Source of the DNA: Kibdelosporangium sp. MJ126-NF4
GTDB taxonomy: Bacteria; Actinomycetota; Actinomycetes; Mycobacteriales; Pseudonocardiaceae
DNA: 64,000 nucleotides
Assembly (NCBI RefSeq): GCF_000826545.1
Contig: NZ_CDME01000011.1
Location: 1,502,657 to 1,566,656 of the forward strand
Direction of reading: 5' to 3'
A model generated the notes under the pieces. It was given only the letters and a program-made list of their open reading frames with translations. It did not search any database and was not told the origin of the DNA. A program made the translations under genes and the position numbers. Positions 8,611 to 17,067 of the stretch are shown piece by piece; position 1 is the first letter of the stretch; each line of letters opens with the position of its first letter.

Positions 8611-9096
8611 ATGGCGCCACAACACGAGCAAGCCGACGGTGACATGCTCGCCGGGCTGCGCGCACAGACCTTGCGGCTGGCCGGGGACCTGCCAGGCGCC
8701 CTGCGGCGGCTGAGCGTCCGCTCCGGCGACGCGGTGATCGAGGTGGAATGGCAGGAGGCGGCGACCGGACCGGCCGTGCTCGTCCCCGCCGCCGTGCCTG
8801 CGGTGGAACTGGCCGCCGAGATGGCCGACGAATCCATTGTGGTCTGTTCACCGATGGTCGGCACGGTCTACCACGCGCCGAGCCCCGACCAGCCGCCGTT
8901 CGTCACGGCGGGCGACATGGTCGAGGTCGGCCAGACAGTGCTGATCATCGAGGCGATGAAGCTGTTCAACCCGATCGTCGCCGAGCAGCCGGGCGTGGTG
9001 ATCGAACTCCTCGTCGACGACGGCGCGCCGGTCGAGTTCGACCAGCCGTTGCTGCGGCTGAAGACCTCAGCGGACGAGGCGGCCGATGTTCACTAA
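8611..9096 (+). CDS. Biotin carboxyl carrier protein of acetyl-CoA carboxylase
   Basis: A 161-residue BCCP with a poorly conserved N-terminal half and a C-terminal biotinyl domain. The biotinylation motif reads IIEAMKLFN with Lys117 as acceptor; the usual Met after Leu is Phe. The domain opens with CSPMVGTVYHAPSP, the normal first hammerhead strand, and closes with VEFDQPLLRL. It carries CO2 between the carboxylase encoded just downstream and the carboxyltransferase encoded just upstream. It abuts the stop of the upstream gene and overlaps the next by 11 bases, so co-expression is certain in practice. Confidence 0.95.
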   Translation: MAPQHEQADGDMLAGLRAQTLRLAGDLPGALRRLSVRSGDAVIEVEWQEAATGPAVLVPAAVPAVELAAEMADESIVVCSPMVGTVYHAPSPDQPPFVTAGDMVEVGQTVLIIEAMKLFNPIVAEQPGVVIELLVDDGAPVEFDQPLLRLKTSADEAADVH

Positions 9097-10462
9097 GGTG
9101 CTCATCGCCAACCGGGGCGAGATCGCGCTGCGCGTCGCGCGGACGTGCCGGGAACTGGGAATCGCGACCGTCGGGGTGTACTCGACGGCCGACCGCGATC
9201 CCCGTGTCCTGCGGCACTTCGACGAGGTCGTGCAGATCGGTCCCGCGCAGAGCAAACGCAGCTACCAGAGCACACCGGCGATCATCGAGGCCGCGCTGCA
9301 GACCGGTGCGCAGGCGATCCACCCGGGATACGGCTTCCTGTCCGAGGACGCGGACTTCGTCGAGGTCTGCGACGAGGCCGGACTGGTGTTCATCGGTCCG
9401 CCCCCGTCGCAGATGTCCGCACTCGGTGACAAAGCGAGCGCGCGGCGGATCATGAGCGAGGCCGGTCTGCCGCTGCTGCCGGGAAGTGTCGAGCCGTCAC
9501 CGGACGCGGCGCACGCGCTGGCCACCGCGCAGCGGATCGGTTACCCGGTGATCATCAAGGCGTCCGCGGGCGGCGGCGGGAAAGGCATGGCTGTCGTCCG
9601 GGAACCCGCGGACCTGGAGAAAACCTTCCTGCAGGCAAGTGCCGTGGCCGCGTCCCTGTTCGGTGACGAGCGGGTCTACCTGGAGCGGTATCTGGAACGC
9701 GCACGGCACGTGGAGGTCCAGGTGCTGTGCGACAGCCACGGCAACGGCGTGCACCTGGGCACCAGGGACTGCTCGGTGCAGCGACGGCACCAGAAGCTGA
9801 TCGAGGAGGGACCCGCGCCCGCGCTGTCGGCGGCCATCGCGGCGGACATGGCCACCTCGGCCGTGCTTGCCGCGCTGAAGGTCGGCTACGTCGGCGTCTG
9901 CACCTTCGAGTTCCTCGTCGACGAGCACGAGAACCACTACTTCATGGAGATCAACACCAGGATCCAGGTCGAGCACCCGGTCACCGAGATGATCACCGGT
10001 GTCGACCTGGTCCGCGAGCAGATCCTCGTCGCTGCAGGCCATTCGCTGTCCTTGACCCAGCAGGACATCCAGCTGTCCGGGGTCGCGGTGGAGTGCCGCG
10101 TCAACGGCGAGGATCCCGACCGCGACTTCGTGCCGACCGCGGGCGTGCTCGAACGCTTCGACCCGCCGGGCGGCCCGTTCACCCGCGTCGACACGCACGC
10201 GTTCACCGGCTACGTGCTCAGCCCGTACTACGACTCCATGGTGGCCAAGGTGATCGTCTGGGCGCCGGACCGCGACCAGGCGCTCAACCGGATGGACCGC
10301 GCACTCGCCGAGTTCACTGTGGACGGTCCAGGTGTGAAGACCACCGTGGGATTCCTGCGGCGGGTGCTCGCCGACGGTGAGTTCCGCGCCGCCGGGCACA
10401 GCACCGGTCTGGTCGACCGGGTGCAGGCGGAGGGCAACCGAGCAGAAAGGCAAGCGAAGTGA
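9086..10462 (+). CDS. Biotin carboxylase subunit of acetyl-CoA carboxylase
   Basis: A 458-residue AccC-type ATP-grasp enzyme. Visible marks are FTKVLIANRGEIALRV at the N-terminus, HPGYGFLSEDADF, the glycine-rich ATP loop KASAGGGGKGMAVV, and the catalytic FMEINTRIQVEHPVTE. Length matches stand-alone biotin carboxylases (about 450). It carboxylates the biotin on the preceding BCCP at the cost of ATP and bicarbonate. The ATG overlaps the BCCP gene, and the stop overlaps the ACP start (GTGA at 10459-10462), tying fatty-acid-type precursor supply directly to the ACP and ketosynthases. Confidence 0.96.
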   Translation: MFTKVLIANRGEIALRVARTCRELGIATVGVYSTADRDPRVLRHFDEVVQIGPAQSKRSYQSTPAIIEAALQTGAQAIHPGYGFLSEDADFVEVCDEAGLVFIGPPPSQMSALGDKASARRIMSEAGLPLLPGSVEPSPDAAHALATAQRIGYPVIIKASAGGGGKGMAVVREPADLEKTFLQASAVAASLFGDERVYLERYLERARHVEVQVLCDSHGNGVHLGTRDCSVQRRHQKLIEEGPAPALSAAIAADMATSAVLAALKVGYVGVCTFEFLVDEHENHYFMEINTRIQVEHPVTEMITGVDLVREQILVAAGHSLSLTQQDIQLSGVAVECRVNGEDPDRDFVPTAGVLERFDPPGGPFTRVDTHAFTGYVLSPYYDSMVAKVIVWAPDRDQALNRMDRALAEFTVDGPGVKTTVGFLRRVLADGEFRAAGHSTGLVDRVQAEGNRAERQAK

Positions 10463-10731
10463 CCGTACAGAACGAACAGCCGGCGGTCGCGCCGGACATG
10501 GCGACCGAGATCAGGGAGATCCTGGTCAGCGCGGCCGGGCTGGACCCGTCGGCGTTCGACGGCGCCGAGCACGACTCGCTGGCCGAACTCGGCCTCGACT
10601 CGCTGGCGACGATGGAGCTGCAGTCGATCGTGCAGACCCGTCACCAGATCCGCATCCCGGACGAGTCACTGGCCATGAGCGTGCCGCAGATCGCGGCCTT
10701 CATCCGCGACGGACAGGCAGAGAGGGTTTGA
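10459..10731 (+). CDS. Type II polyketide acyl carrier protein
   Basis: A 90-residue ACP with the phosphopantetheine site at Ser48 in ELGLDSLATMEL, preceded by an acidic helix I and followed by IRIPDESLAMSVPQIAAFI (helices III-IV). It holds the growing poly-beta-ketone for the ketosynthase pair. GTG start overlaps the biotin carboxylase stop by 4 bases. Placement before the aromatase rather than after KS-beta departs from the common KS-alpha, KS-beta, ACP order. No phosphopantetheinyl transferase is encoded in the window, so activation must come from elsewhere in the genome. Confidence 0.95.
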   Translation: MTVQNEQPAVAPDMATEIREILVSAAGLDPSAFDGAEHDSLAELGLDSLATMELQSIVQTRHQIRIPDESLAMSVPQIAAFIRDGQAERV

Positions 10732-10733
10732 CG

Positions 10734-11198
10734 ATGGCGGGCCACACGGAGGCGAGCGTCCTCATCGACGCGCCGTTCCAGCTTGTCTGGGACATGACCA
10801 ACGACGTCGACAACTGGACGGACCTGTTCACCGAGTACGCGGTGGCCGAGGTGATCGAGCGGGACGGCGACACCGTGACGTTCCGGCTGGCGCTGCACCC
10901 CGACGAGAGCGGCAAGGTCTGGAGCTGGGTCAGCCAGCGCACGATGGACCTGGCCAACCGGGAGGTGCACGCCAAGCGCGTCGAGACCGGTCCGTTCGAG
11001 TACATGCGGATCCACTGGACGTACGCCGAGGAGCCGGGTGGCGTGCGGATGGTGTGGAAGCAGGACTTCCACATGAAGCCCACCGCGCCGCTCGACGACA
11101 AGGGCATGACCGACCGGATCAACACCAACAGCCCCGGCCAGCTGAAAGTGATCAAGGAACGGGTCGAGGCAGCCGCCCGCGCGGCAGCCGTGCGTTGA
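10734..11198 (+). CDS. SRPBCC polyketide aromatase/cyclase
   Basis: A 154-residue START/SRPBCC-fold protein of the TcmN N-domain/WhiE-ORFVI type. It has the family opening (HTEASVLIDAPFQLVWDMTNDVDNW) and a long C-terminal helix (SPGQLKVIKERVEAAARAA), with aromatic strands KVWSWVSQRTMD and FEYMRIHWTYAEE lining the expected pocket. Such enzymes fold and aromatise the first ring or rings of the nascent chain. The ATG at 10734 is 2 bases after the ACP stop; GAGAGGG within the ACP end serves as ribosome site. A longer in-frame opening upstream is only an overlap with the carboxylase and ACP genes. Confidence 0.93.
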   Translation: MAGHTEASVLIDAPFQLVWDMTNDVDNWTDLFTEYAVAEVIERDGDTVTFRLALHPDESGKVWSWVSQRTMDLANREVHAKRVETGPFEYMRIHWTYAEEPGGVRMVWKQDFHMKPTAPLDDKGMTDRINTNSPGQLKVIKERVEAAARAAAVR

Positions 11199-11234
11199 AA
11201 GTTCCCCGTCATCGCTGAGGAGAGACGAGAAGAC

Positions 11235-11648
11235 ATGACCACCACCCACAAGACGATCGCCCGGGGAGACATCCCACCGAACACCCGGCGCGGTGCCGAG
11301 ATCCGCGTACTGCTCGGGCCCGCCACGGTGGGCAGTGAGTCGGGATTCCTCGGCGTCGCGGTGCTGGCGTCCGGCGAGAGCATCGCCGAGCACTACCACC
11401 CGTACAGCGAGGAGTTCCTCTACGTGGTGTCCGGCACGCTGACCGTCGACCTCGACGGCGAGCCGACCGTCGTCGAAGCCGACTCCGGTCTGCTCGTGCC
11501 GATCAAGGTCCGCCACCGGCTGCGCAACATGGGCACCGAGCCGGTGAAAGCGGTCTTCCACCTCGGCCCGCTCGCGCCACGGCCGGAACTCGGCCACGTC
11601 GACACCGAGACCGCCGACGAGGCAACGGCTTTCACGAGGCAGGCATGA
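11235..11648 (+). CDS. Cupin-fold polyketide protein
   Basis: A 137-residue single cupin domain with [15 protein letters not shown] as motif 1 (metal-binding His, His, Glu) and [10 protein letters not shown] carrying the motif 2 His. Small cupins of this kind stand beside KS-alpha genes in spore-pigment and pentangular clusters (WhiE ORFII, TcmJ-like), where they assist cyclisation or oxidation; the exact chemistry is unsettled. RBS GAGGAGAGACGAGAAG precedes the ATG. The stop overlaps the KS-alpha start (ATGA at 11645-11648), the same gene order as whiE-type loci. Confidence 0.88.
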   Translation: MTTTHKTIARGDIPPNTRRGAEIRVLLGPATVGSESGFLGVAVLASGESIAEHYHPYSEEFLYVVSGTLTVDLDGEPTVVEADSGLLVPIKVRHRLRNMGTEPVKAVFHLGPLAPRPELGHVDTETADEATAFTRQA

Positions 11649-12925
11649 GCGGCACACGTGGCCGCCGGGTCGTCGTCACCGGCGTCGGCGTCGTCGCCCC
11701 CGGCGGCGTGACCAGGAAGGCGTTCTGGGCCTGCCTGACCGAAGGGCGCACCGCGACCCGGCGGATCTCCCTGTTCGACGCGTCGACGTTCCGGTCACAG
11801 GTGGCCGCCGAGTGCGACTTCGACCCGGTCGAGGCGGGACTGTCGGTGCGGGAGATCCGCCGCAGCGACCGGTACGTGCAGTTCGCGCTGGCCGCGGCCG
11901 GTGAGGCGATCGTCGACAGCGGACTGGAGTTCGACGAGGACCTGCAGGACCGCACCGGTGTCGTGCTCGGCTCGGCGGTCGGCGGGACCACCGCGTTGGA
12001 GAACGAGTACGTCGTGCTCAGCGACGTCGGCAAGAACTGGCTGGTCGACAGCGCGTACGCGGGGCCTTTCCTGTACCAGGCACTGGTTCCCAGCAGCCTG
12101 GCCGCGGACGTCGCGGTGCGCTACGGCGCGCACGGGCCGGTCCAGGTGGTGTCCACCGGGTGCACGTCGGGCATCGACGCGATCGGCTACGCCTTCCAAC
12201 TCGTGCAGGACGGCGAGGCGGACGTGATCATCTCCGGCGCGGCCGACTCGCCGCTGTCCCCGGTGACCTCGGCGTCCTTCGACGCGATCAAAGCGACCAC
12301 ACCGGACAACGACGACCCGGAGCACGCGTCGCGCCCGTTCGACCGTGACCGCACGGGTTTCGTGCTCGGCGAGGGCGGCGCGGTGCTGATTCTCGAGGAA
12401 CTGGAGCACGCACGGGCCCGCGGTGCCCGGATCTACTGCGAGGTCTCCGGCTATGCCGCGCGCAGCAACGGTTTCCACATGACCGGGCTGCGTCCGGACG
12501 GCATGGAGATGTCGCTGGCGATCGACGACGCGATGGCGCAGGCCCGGATGAACAAGGACGAGTTCTCCTACATCTGCGCGCACGGCTCCGGCACGCGGCA
12601 GAACGACCGGCACGAAACTGCCGCGTTCAAGCGCTCGCTCGGTGAGGCCGCGTACGACGTGCCGATCAGCTCGATCAAGTCCATGGTCGGGCACTCGCTC
12701 GGCGCGATCGGCGCGATCGAGATGGCCGCGTGCGCGCTGGCGATCGTCGACGGGGTCGTCCCGCCGACGGCGAACTGGGCCAACCGGGACCCGGAGTGCG
12801 ACCTGGACTACACCCCGAACACCGCACGGGCACTCCCGGTCGACACGGCACTGTCGGTCGGCAGCGGGTTCGGCGGATTCCAGTCGGCGATGATCTTCCG
12901 GCGGCTCAGGGAGCTGGCGGCGTGA
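11645..12925 (+). CDS. Type II PKS ketosynthase alpha (KS-alpha)
   Basis: A 426-residue beta-ketoacyl synthase. The catalytic triad is complete: Cys173 in [10 protein letters not shown], His313 in [11 protein letters not shown], and His350 in [13 protein letters not shown]. The [15 protein letters not shown] and [12 protein letters not shown] signatures are also typical. It performs chain elongation with malonyl-ACP as a heterodimer with the next gene product. ATGA overlap with the cupin gene, GTGA overlap with KS-beta. No FabH-like KSIII or separate malonyl transferase lies in the window, so priming may rely on KS-beta decarboxylation or on the CoA ligase branch. Confidence 0.97.
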   Translation: MSGTRGRRVVVTGVGVVAPGGVTRKAFWACLTEGRTATRRISLFDASTFRSQVAAECDFDPVEAGLSVREIRRSDRYVQFALAAAGEAIVDSGLEFDEDLQDRTGVVLGSAVGGTTALENEYVVLSDVGKNWLVDSAYAGPFLYQALVPSSLAADVAVRYGAHGPVQVVSTGCTSGIDAIGYAFQLVQDGEADVIISGAADSPLSPVTSASFDAIKATTPDNDDPEHASRPFDRDRTGFVLGEGGAVLILEELEHARARGARIYCEVSGYAARSNGFHMTGLRPDGMEMSLAIDDAMAQARMNKDEFSYICAHGSGTRQNDRHETAAFKRSLGEAAYDVPISSIKSMVGHSLGAIGAIEMAACALAIVDGVVPPTANWANRDPECDLDYTPNTARALPVDTALSVGSGFGGFQSAMIFRRLRELAA

Positions 12926-14160
12926 GGCGCCGGGCGGTGATCACCGGGATCGGCATCGTCTCGCCGTCCGGGATGAGCACCGGGGAACACTGGGAGACGA
13001 TCACCAGCGGGCGCCGCAGGATCGGGCCGATCAGCCAGTTCGACGCGTCCGGCTATCCGACGACGATCGCCGGTGAGGTAGCGGGTTTCGACGTCACCGG
13101 CCGGGTCGACGGCAGGCTGGTCGTGCAGACCGACCGGTGGACGTGGATGAGCTTCGTCGCCGCCGAGCAGGCACTCGGCGACGCGTCCCTCGACCTGTCC
13201 ACACTGGACCCGTATCGGGTCTCGGTGATCATGGCGAGCTCGTCGGGTGGCAACGCCTTCGGCCAGAAGGAGTTGCAGCGGCTGTGGAGCCGTCCGGACC
13301 GGACAGTCGGCGCGTACCAGTCGATCGCGTGGTTCTACGCGGCCACGGTCGGCCAGCTGTCCATCCGCCACCAGGCCAAGGGACCGAGCAACGTGCTGGT
13401 CTCGGAGACCGCGGGTGGATTGGACAGCCTCGCGCACGCCGCGCGGATGATCGACCGTGGCGTGTCCGTGGTCCTGGCAGGCGGGCTGGAGGCGCCGCTG
13501 AGCCCGTACGCGCTGGCCTGCCAGGTGCGTAGCGGCAGGCTCAGCGAGCGCAAGGACCCCGAGTCGGCGTACCTGCCCTATGACGCCGACGCTTCCGGCT
13601 ACGTCCCGGGCGAAGGCGGTGCGGTGCTTGTGGTCGAGGACCTCGAACACGCGCTTGCCCGCGACGCGCCGGTGATCTACGGCGAGATCGCGGGCTGGGG
13701 CGTCACCCACGACGGCGAGCACACCGTCCGCGGCTCGGGCGGATCGCAGCGCCAGTACACGCGATCCATGCGCCTGGCGCTGGACCGGGCGGCGGCCGCA
13801 CCGGCGGATGTCGACCTGCTGATCCCGGACGCCTTGGGAGTGCCGGAGAACGACGCGACCGAGGCAGGCGCGATCACCGAGGTGTTCGGCGAGGGCGGAG
13901 TCCCGGTGTCCACGCACAAAGCGCTCACCGGGCGGATCTACCAGGGCGGTGCGGCGCTGGACGTGGCGACCGCGCTGCTGGCGATCGACCGGCAGGCGGT
14001 CCCGGCCAGCGCGGGGACGCACACCCCGGCGCCCGGCTGCGACCTGGCGTTCGTGCCGGAGACCAAACAGGCGGTGGTGGACGTCGCGATGGTCAGCGCC
14101 CACGGCTTCGACGGCTACCACAGCTCAGTAGTGCTGCGCCGCTACCAGGGGCGCACATGA
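12922..14160 (+). CDS. Type II PKS ketosynthase beta (chain length factor)
   Basis: A 412-residue KS-beta. The nucleophile position, aligned with Cys173 of KS-alpha, is Thr163 in [11 protein letters not shown], where most chain length factors have Gln. The two catalytic His are gone ([24 protein letters not shown]). It sets chain length in the KS heterodimer and may decarboxylate malonyl-ACP for priming. The GTG start at 12922 forms a GTGA overlap with KS-alpha; this gives [16 protein letters not shown] as the N-terminus, whereas longer in-frame openings run into KS-alpha. Chain length cannot be read reliably from the pocket residues without a model. Confidence 0.96.
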   Translation: MRRRAVITGIGIVSPSGMSTGEHWETITSGRRRIGPISQFDASGYPTTIAGEVAGFDVTGRVDGRLVVQTDRWTWMSFVAAEQALGDASLDLSTLDPYRVSVIMASSSGGNAFGQKELQRLWSRPDRTVGAYQSIAWFYAATVGQLSIRHQAKGPSNVLVSETAGGLDSLAHAARMIDRGVSVVLAGGLEAPLSPYALACQVRSGRLSERKDPESAYLPYDADASGYVPGEGGAVLVVEDLEHALARDAPVIYGEIAGWGVTHDGEHTVRGSGGSQRQYTRSMRLALDRAAAAPADVDLLIPDALGVPENDATEAGAITEVFGEGGVPVSTHKALTGRIYQGGAALDVATALLAIDRQAVPASAGTHTPAPGCDLAFVPETKQAVVDVAMVSAHGFDGYHSSVVLRRYQGRT

Positions 14161-14192
14161 CCGCGGCGCCGTGTCCGCGACAGGAGGCTGAC

Positions 14193-14519
14193 ATGTCCGA
14201 CAACGCGACCAAAGCGCGCGTGGTGTTCCAGTTCACTGTGCCCACCGCCCGCACGGAGGAGTTCCTCCGCGCCTACGACCAGATCCGGTTCGAGGTGGCG
14301 GCGGGCGTCCCCGGGCACCTGCTCGACCAGGTCTGCCAGTCGACGGGCGATCCGGAGCAGTGGCTGATCACCAGCGAGTGGTCCTCGTTGGCGCACTTCG
14401 AGGAATGGGAACGCAGCCAGGGCCACCGCGACCTGGTCCAGCCGATGCGCGCCTGCATGCGGAACCCGAAGTCACAGCGGTACGTCGTGCACAAGCAGAC
14501 ATCGAAGGGGGAGGAGTGA
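14193..14519 (+). CDS. Antibiotic biosynthesis monooxygenase (ABM), quinone-forming type
   Basis: A 108-residue ferredoxin-like ABM protein. Typical parts are RVVFQFTVPTARTEEFLRAYDQIR, QSTGDPEQWLITSEWSS and HFEEWERSQGHRDLV. Cofactor-free ABM enzymes (ActVA-ORF6, TcmH, PdmH) oxidise an anthrone-type ring to a quinone with O2. I choose the ATG at 14193, preceded by CAGGAGG at 14181-14187, over an ATG at 14157 that overlaps the KS-beta stop and adds an unconserved tail. The next gene begins 2 bases after its stop. Confidence 0.9.
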   Translation: MSDNATKARVVFQFTVPTARTEEFLRAYDQIRFEVAAGVPGHLLDQVCQSTGDPEQWLITSEWSSLAHFEEWERSQGHRDLVQPMRACMRNPKSQRYVVHKQTSKGEE

Positions 14520-14520
14520 C

Positions 14521-14991
14521 GTGGACTTGACGCTGGGAATCCTGACCGTCTGGGTGCTCGCGGCGGCAGGTGTGCAACTGGGCACGCTCTGGATCATGAA
14601 GCTGTCGATCCTGCCGATGCTCGACAAGCTGCAGTACGACCGCTACGTGGTGGTGTGCCAGCTGATCGACATGCACACGTTCCACCCGATCGCGGTGTGG
14701 AACGGTGTGATCGCGGCGGGCATCGGCGTCTGGGCGGCGCTGATCTCACCCAACGCGCTGATCGCGACCCTGTTCATCGTCGGCTCGGTCGCCATGGTGG
14801 TCGTCGGGATCACCTCGGAGGGCTTCAACCGGCCGATCTGGCGGCAGATCGAGCACTGGAGCCCGGACCGCACCGCGCAGGACTGGGGCCGCAAACGCGT
14901 CAACTGGCACATCGCACACCAGGTCCGGACCTACGGCGCGATCGGCGCACTGGGTGCCTACATCGCGGCGTTCGTCGCCGTACTCGCCTGA
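14521..14991 (+). CDS. DUF1772 membrane protein, anthrone-oxygenase-like
   Basis: A 156-residue integral membrane protein with four hydrophobic segments (TLGILTVWVLAAAGVQLGTLW; IAVWNGVIAAGIGVWAALI; ALIATLFIVGSVAMVVVGI; AIGALGAYIAAFVAVLA) and polar patches HTFHP and GFNRPIW between them. DUF1772 includes fungal anthrone oxygenases of the HypC type, which form anthraquinones. GTG start at 14521; GGGGGAGGAG precedes it. With the ABM monooxygenase next door, the operon encodes two unrelated candidates for the same quinone-forming step or for two separate oxidations. Family assignment is good; catalytic role is inference. Confidence 0.78.
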   Translation: MDLTLGILTVWVLAAAGVQLGTLWIMKLSILPMLDKLQYDRYVVVCQLIDMHTFHPIAVWNGVIAAGIGVWAALISPNALIATLFIVGSVAMVVVGITSEGFNRPIWRQIEHWSPDRTAQDWGRKRVNWHIAHQVRTYGAIGALGAYIAAFVAVLA

Positions 14992-15004
14992 GGAGGGCGA
15001 ACCG

Positions 15005-15649
15005 ATGAACATCGTGGTATTCGGTGGAACGGGCCGGATCGGCAGCGCGGTGGTGCACCGCGCACTGGCCGAAGGCCACACAGTGACAGCGGTCGCGCGG
15101 CACGAGCCGCGCACCCCGGTCCGCAACAAGCACTACAGACTGCACCTGGGCGACGCGACGGAGCAGTCGGTGACCGAGGCGGCGGTCGCCGGGGCGGACG
15201 TGGTCGTCCTCGCGGTCGGCATGCCGGGCACATCGTCCACAGTGGTGCGTTCCACCACGGTGTCCGCTGTGCTCAAGGGCATGCGGGCCAACGGCGTCAA
15301 ACGGCTGATCTCGGTGTCCCCCGCGGGGGTCGTGATCAGTCCGAAGGCGCCGCTGACCCGCAAGGCGTGGCTGCGTTTCATCGTGCACAAGCAGCAGCGC
15401 AACGCGTACAACGACGTGGAACGAGTGGAGGACGAGCTCGTCAACTTCTGCCCGGACATCGAGTGGAGCATCGTGCGCTCGGCGAAGGTCCGGGAAACCC
15501 CGGCGACCAACGCCTACCAGGTGATCCCGGACGGCCAGCTGCGCAACGAACACCCGGTCAGCGTCACCGACCTGGCCGACTACCTGGTCACCCGTGCGGA
15601 GGACCCGTCGACGTACCGCACAACGGTGACGATCGTCGGTGCGGCATGA
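15005..15649 (+). CDS. NAD(P)-binding NmrA/SDR_a5-like reductase
   Basis: A 214-residue atypical SDR with GGTGRIGSAV as dinucleotide loop, LGDATEQ as the adenine-contact turn, and RLISVSPAGV replacing the classical Ser-Tyr-Lys. C-terminal SVTDLADYLVTRAEDPSTY is common to this family. It is likely a reductase, or possibly a non-catalytic NADP sensor. AGGAGGG 6 bases before the ATG. Its stop overlaps the next start (ATGA, 15646-15649). It shares family and overall pattern with the partial gene at the left edge of the window, so the locus has two such proteins. Confidence 0.87.
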   Translation: MNIVVFGGTGRIGSAVVHRALAEGHTVTAVARHEPRTPVRNKHYRLHLGDATEQSVTEAAVAGADVVVLAVGMPGTSSTVVRSTTVSAVLKGMRANGVKRLISVSPAGVVISPKAPLTRKAWLRFIVHKQQRNAYNDVERVEDELVNFCPDIEWSIVRSAKVRETPATNAYQVIPDGQLRNEHPVSVTDLADYLVTRAEDPSTYRTTVTIVGAA

Positions 15650-16149
15650 CGCAGCAGCGACGCAGGCTGCTGGTCGTGGTGCACGTGCTGACGTCGGTCT
15701 CCGGAATCGGCGCGACACTCGCGGTCGTTCTCGTACTGACCCTCGGATTGTCCACACCGGACACCGAGGGTCAGTCCTCGTTCCTGGCACTGGCAAGTGA
15801 CATCCTGTACGTGCTCAGCATCCCCCTGCTGGTGACGGCGGTACTGGTCGGCGTCCTCAGCGCCCTCTACTCGCCGTGGGGGCTGTTCAAACACACGTGG
15901 GTGCTCAAGAAACTCGTACTCACCGTCGTCAACCTCGCGCTGGCCGCGGTCCTGATCGGACCGAGGATCCCGGAGACCGCCGACATGCCGACCGCGTGGC
16001 TGGTGTTCGGCGGCCTGGTGGCGCAACTGGTGCTGTACCTGCTCGCGACCGGCCTGTCGGTGTTCAAACCCAAGGGACTCGTCCGGGTTCGGCAGAACCC
16101 GGTCACTCCGGTGGTCGGGACAGCGCCTCAAGAAGCTGGTCGACGGTGA
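15646..16149 (+). CDS. DUF2269-like four-helix membrane protein
   Basis: A 167-residue membrane protein. Hydrophobic segments are LLVVVHVLTSVSGIGATLAV, DILYVLSIPLLVTAVLVGVL, LKKLVLTVVNLALAAVLI and LVFGGLVAQLVLYLLATGL. An HVLTSVSGIG motif in the first helix and a conserved histidine resemble DUF2269-type predicted integral membrane proteins, some of which are thought to bind haem; that is family lore, not proven here. The ATG overlaps the preceding stop, so it closes the PKS core operon. Its last 47 bases overlap the convergent gene ending at 16103. Its presence, with the DUF1772 protein, suggests a membrane-located oxidation or transport step. Confidence 0.7.
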   Translation: MTQQRRRLLVVVHVLTSVSGIGATLAVVLVLTLGLSTPDTEGQSSFLALASDILYVLSIPLLVTAVLVGVLSALYSPWGLFKHTWVLKKLVLTVVNLALAAVLIGPRIPETADMPTAWLVFGGLVAQLVLYLLATGLSVFKPKGLVRVRQNPVTPVVGTAPQEAGRR

Positions 16150-16945
16150 CGTCCGGGTCGTCCTTGTACCGACGCCAGTGACCGAGCAACGCCTCGGCGG
16201 CGTCGAGCAGATCGGCGGGCAGATCGGCGGCGCGGCACGCGTCGCCGATCTCACGCATCTCCGGCGCCCAGCGCCAGGCGCGTTGCCCGGCGGACGCGAG
16301 CCGTTCCGGTGTCGCCAATGGAGTACCGGGCAGCACGGCCTGCGCCAGCTCCCGTAGCTCGCCGTCCACACCGTACTGGTGGGCCAGGGCGTGCGCCTGC
16401 GCGGCGAGCACGGTGCTCACCTTGTTGTAGCTGGCGAAGGCGAGTTTCAGCGCGGACGCGGCGCCGACCGGACCGTCCATGGCGACCGGTGCGATGGCGG
16501 TTGCGGCGAACAGGGCGTGCACCCGGGCGACCGCCTCGCTCGGACCGGACAGGTAGAGCCGTGTGCTGTTCGTCCCGCGCGGCGGCGGGCCGACGATCCC
16601 GCCGTCGACAACCGTGGCACCCGTCAGCAGGTCCTCGATGTCCCGGCTGTGGCTGGGACTGATGGCGTTGGCGTCGACGTAACACCCGGTGAACCCGGTC
16701 CGCTCGACCTGGCGGGCGACGTCGAGCGCGGCCGCCGGTGGGCAGATGCTCAGCACCACCTCGCAGGCAGCCAGCTCCTCGAAGCTGCCGAGAGCGACCA
16801 GCCCGGCCTCGTCAGCACGTCGCCGCGTCGCCTCTCCGCGACCATCCGGCACCCACACGCACCGCTGCCCGGCCGCGACGAGCTGCGCGCCGACAGCCGC
16901 GCCCATCGCACCGGGATGTAGCAATCCGACCGTCACCTGCACCAT
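16103..16945 (-). CDS. Beta-hydroxyacid-dehydrogenase-like NAD(P)-dependent oxidoreductase
   Basis: A 280-residue protein with an N-terminal Rossmann fold (VTVGLLHPGAMGAAVGAQL) and a helical C-terminal domain containing the conserved Lys in SALKLAFASYNKVS, as in 6-phosphogluconate/3-hydroxyisobutyrate dehydrogenase relatives with a DUF1932-type end. I start at the ATG at 16945, directly before the fold; an in-frame ATG at 17008 lies in a stem-loop region. Substrate unknown. It stands alone after two stem-loops (16969-17055), pointing left, and its end overlaps the PKS operon tail by 47 bases. Confidence 0.85.
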   Translation of the reverse strand: MVQVTVGLLHPGAMGAAVGAQLVAAGQRCVWVPDGRGEATRRRADEAGLVALGSFEELAACEVVLSICPPAAALDVARQVERTGFTGCYVDANAISPSHSRDIEDLLTGATVVDGGIVGPPPRGTNSTRLYLSGPSEAVARVHALFAATAIAPVAMDGPVGAASALKLAFASYNKVSTVLAAQAHALAHQYGVDGELRELAQAVLPGTPLATPERLASAGQRAWRWAPEMREIGDACRAADLPADLLDAAEALLGHWRRYKDDPDVTVDQLLEALSRPPE

Positions 16946-16968
16946 CGTAGGCGCTGCACAGCAAAGAC

Positions 16969-17016
16969 CCTCGTGAGCGTTCCAGCCGGTTAGAACCGGC
17001 CGAAACACTCACGAGG
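16969..17016. terminator. Nested stem-loop, possible terminator or operator
   Basis: CCTCGTGAGCGTT (16969-16981) pairs with AACACTCACGAGG (17004-17016) over 12 of 13 positions, and inside it GCCGGTT pairs with AACCGGC around a two-base loop. The whole can fold as one long hairpin. It lies 24 bases upstream of the 16945 start codon and downstream of the LLM gene, so it may end the leftward operon or regulate the 16945 gene. Confidence 0.55.
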
Positions 17017-17022
17017 AGTGAG

Positions 17023-17055
17023 ACACGGCGTGCCGCCGAGGCGGACACGCCGTGT
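17023..17055 (-). terminator. Hairpin terminator after the LLM oxidoreductase gene
   Basis: ACACGGCGTG (17023-17032) is perfectly complementary to CACGCCGTGT (17046-17055), with a CCGCC/GGCGG inner pairing in the loop. It begins 12 bases after the LLM gene stop in the direction of transcription, the usual place for a terminator in GC-rich genomes. There is no T run. Confidence 0.6.
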
Positions 17056-17067
17056 TGGGCGGAAACC

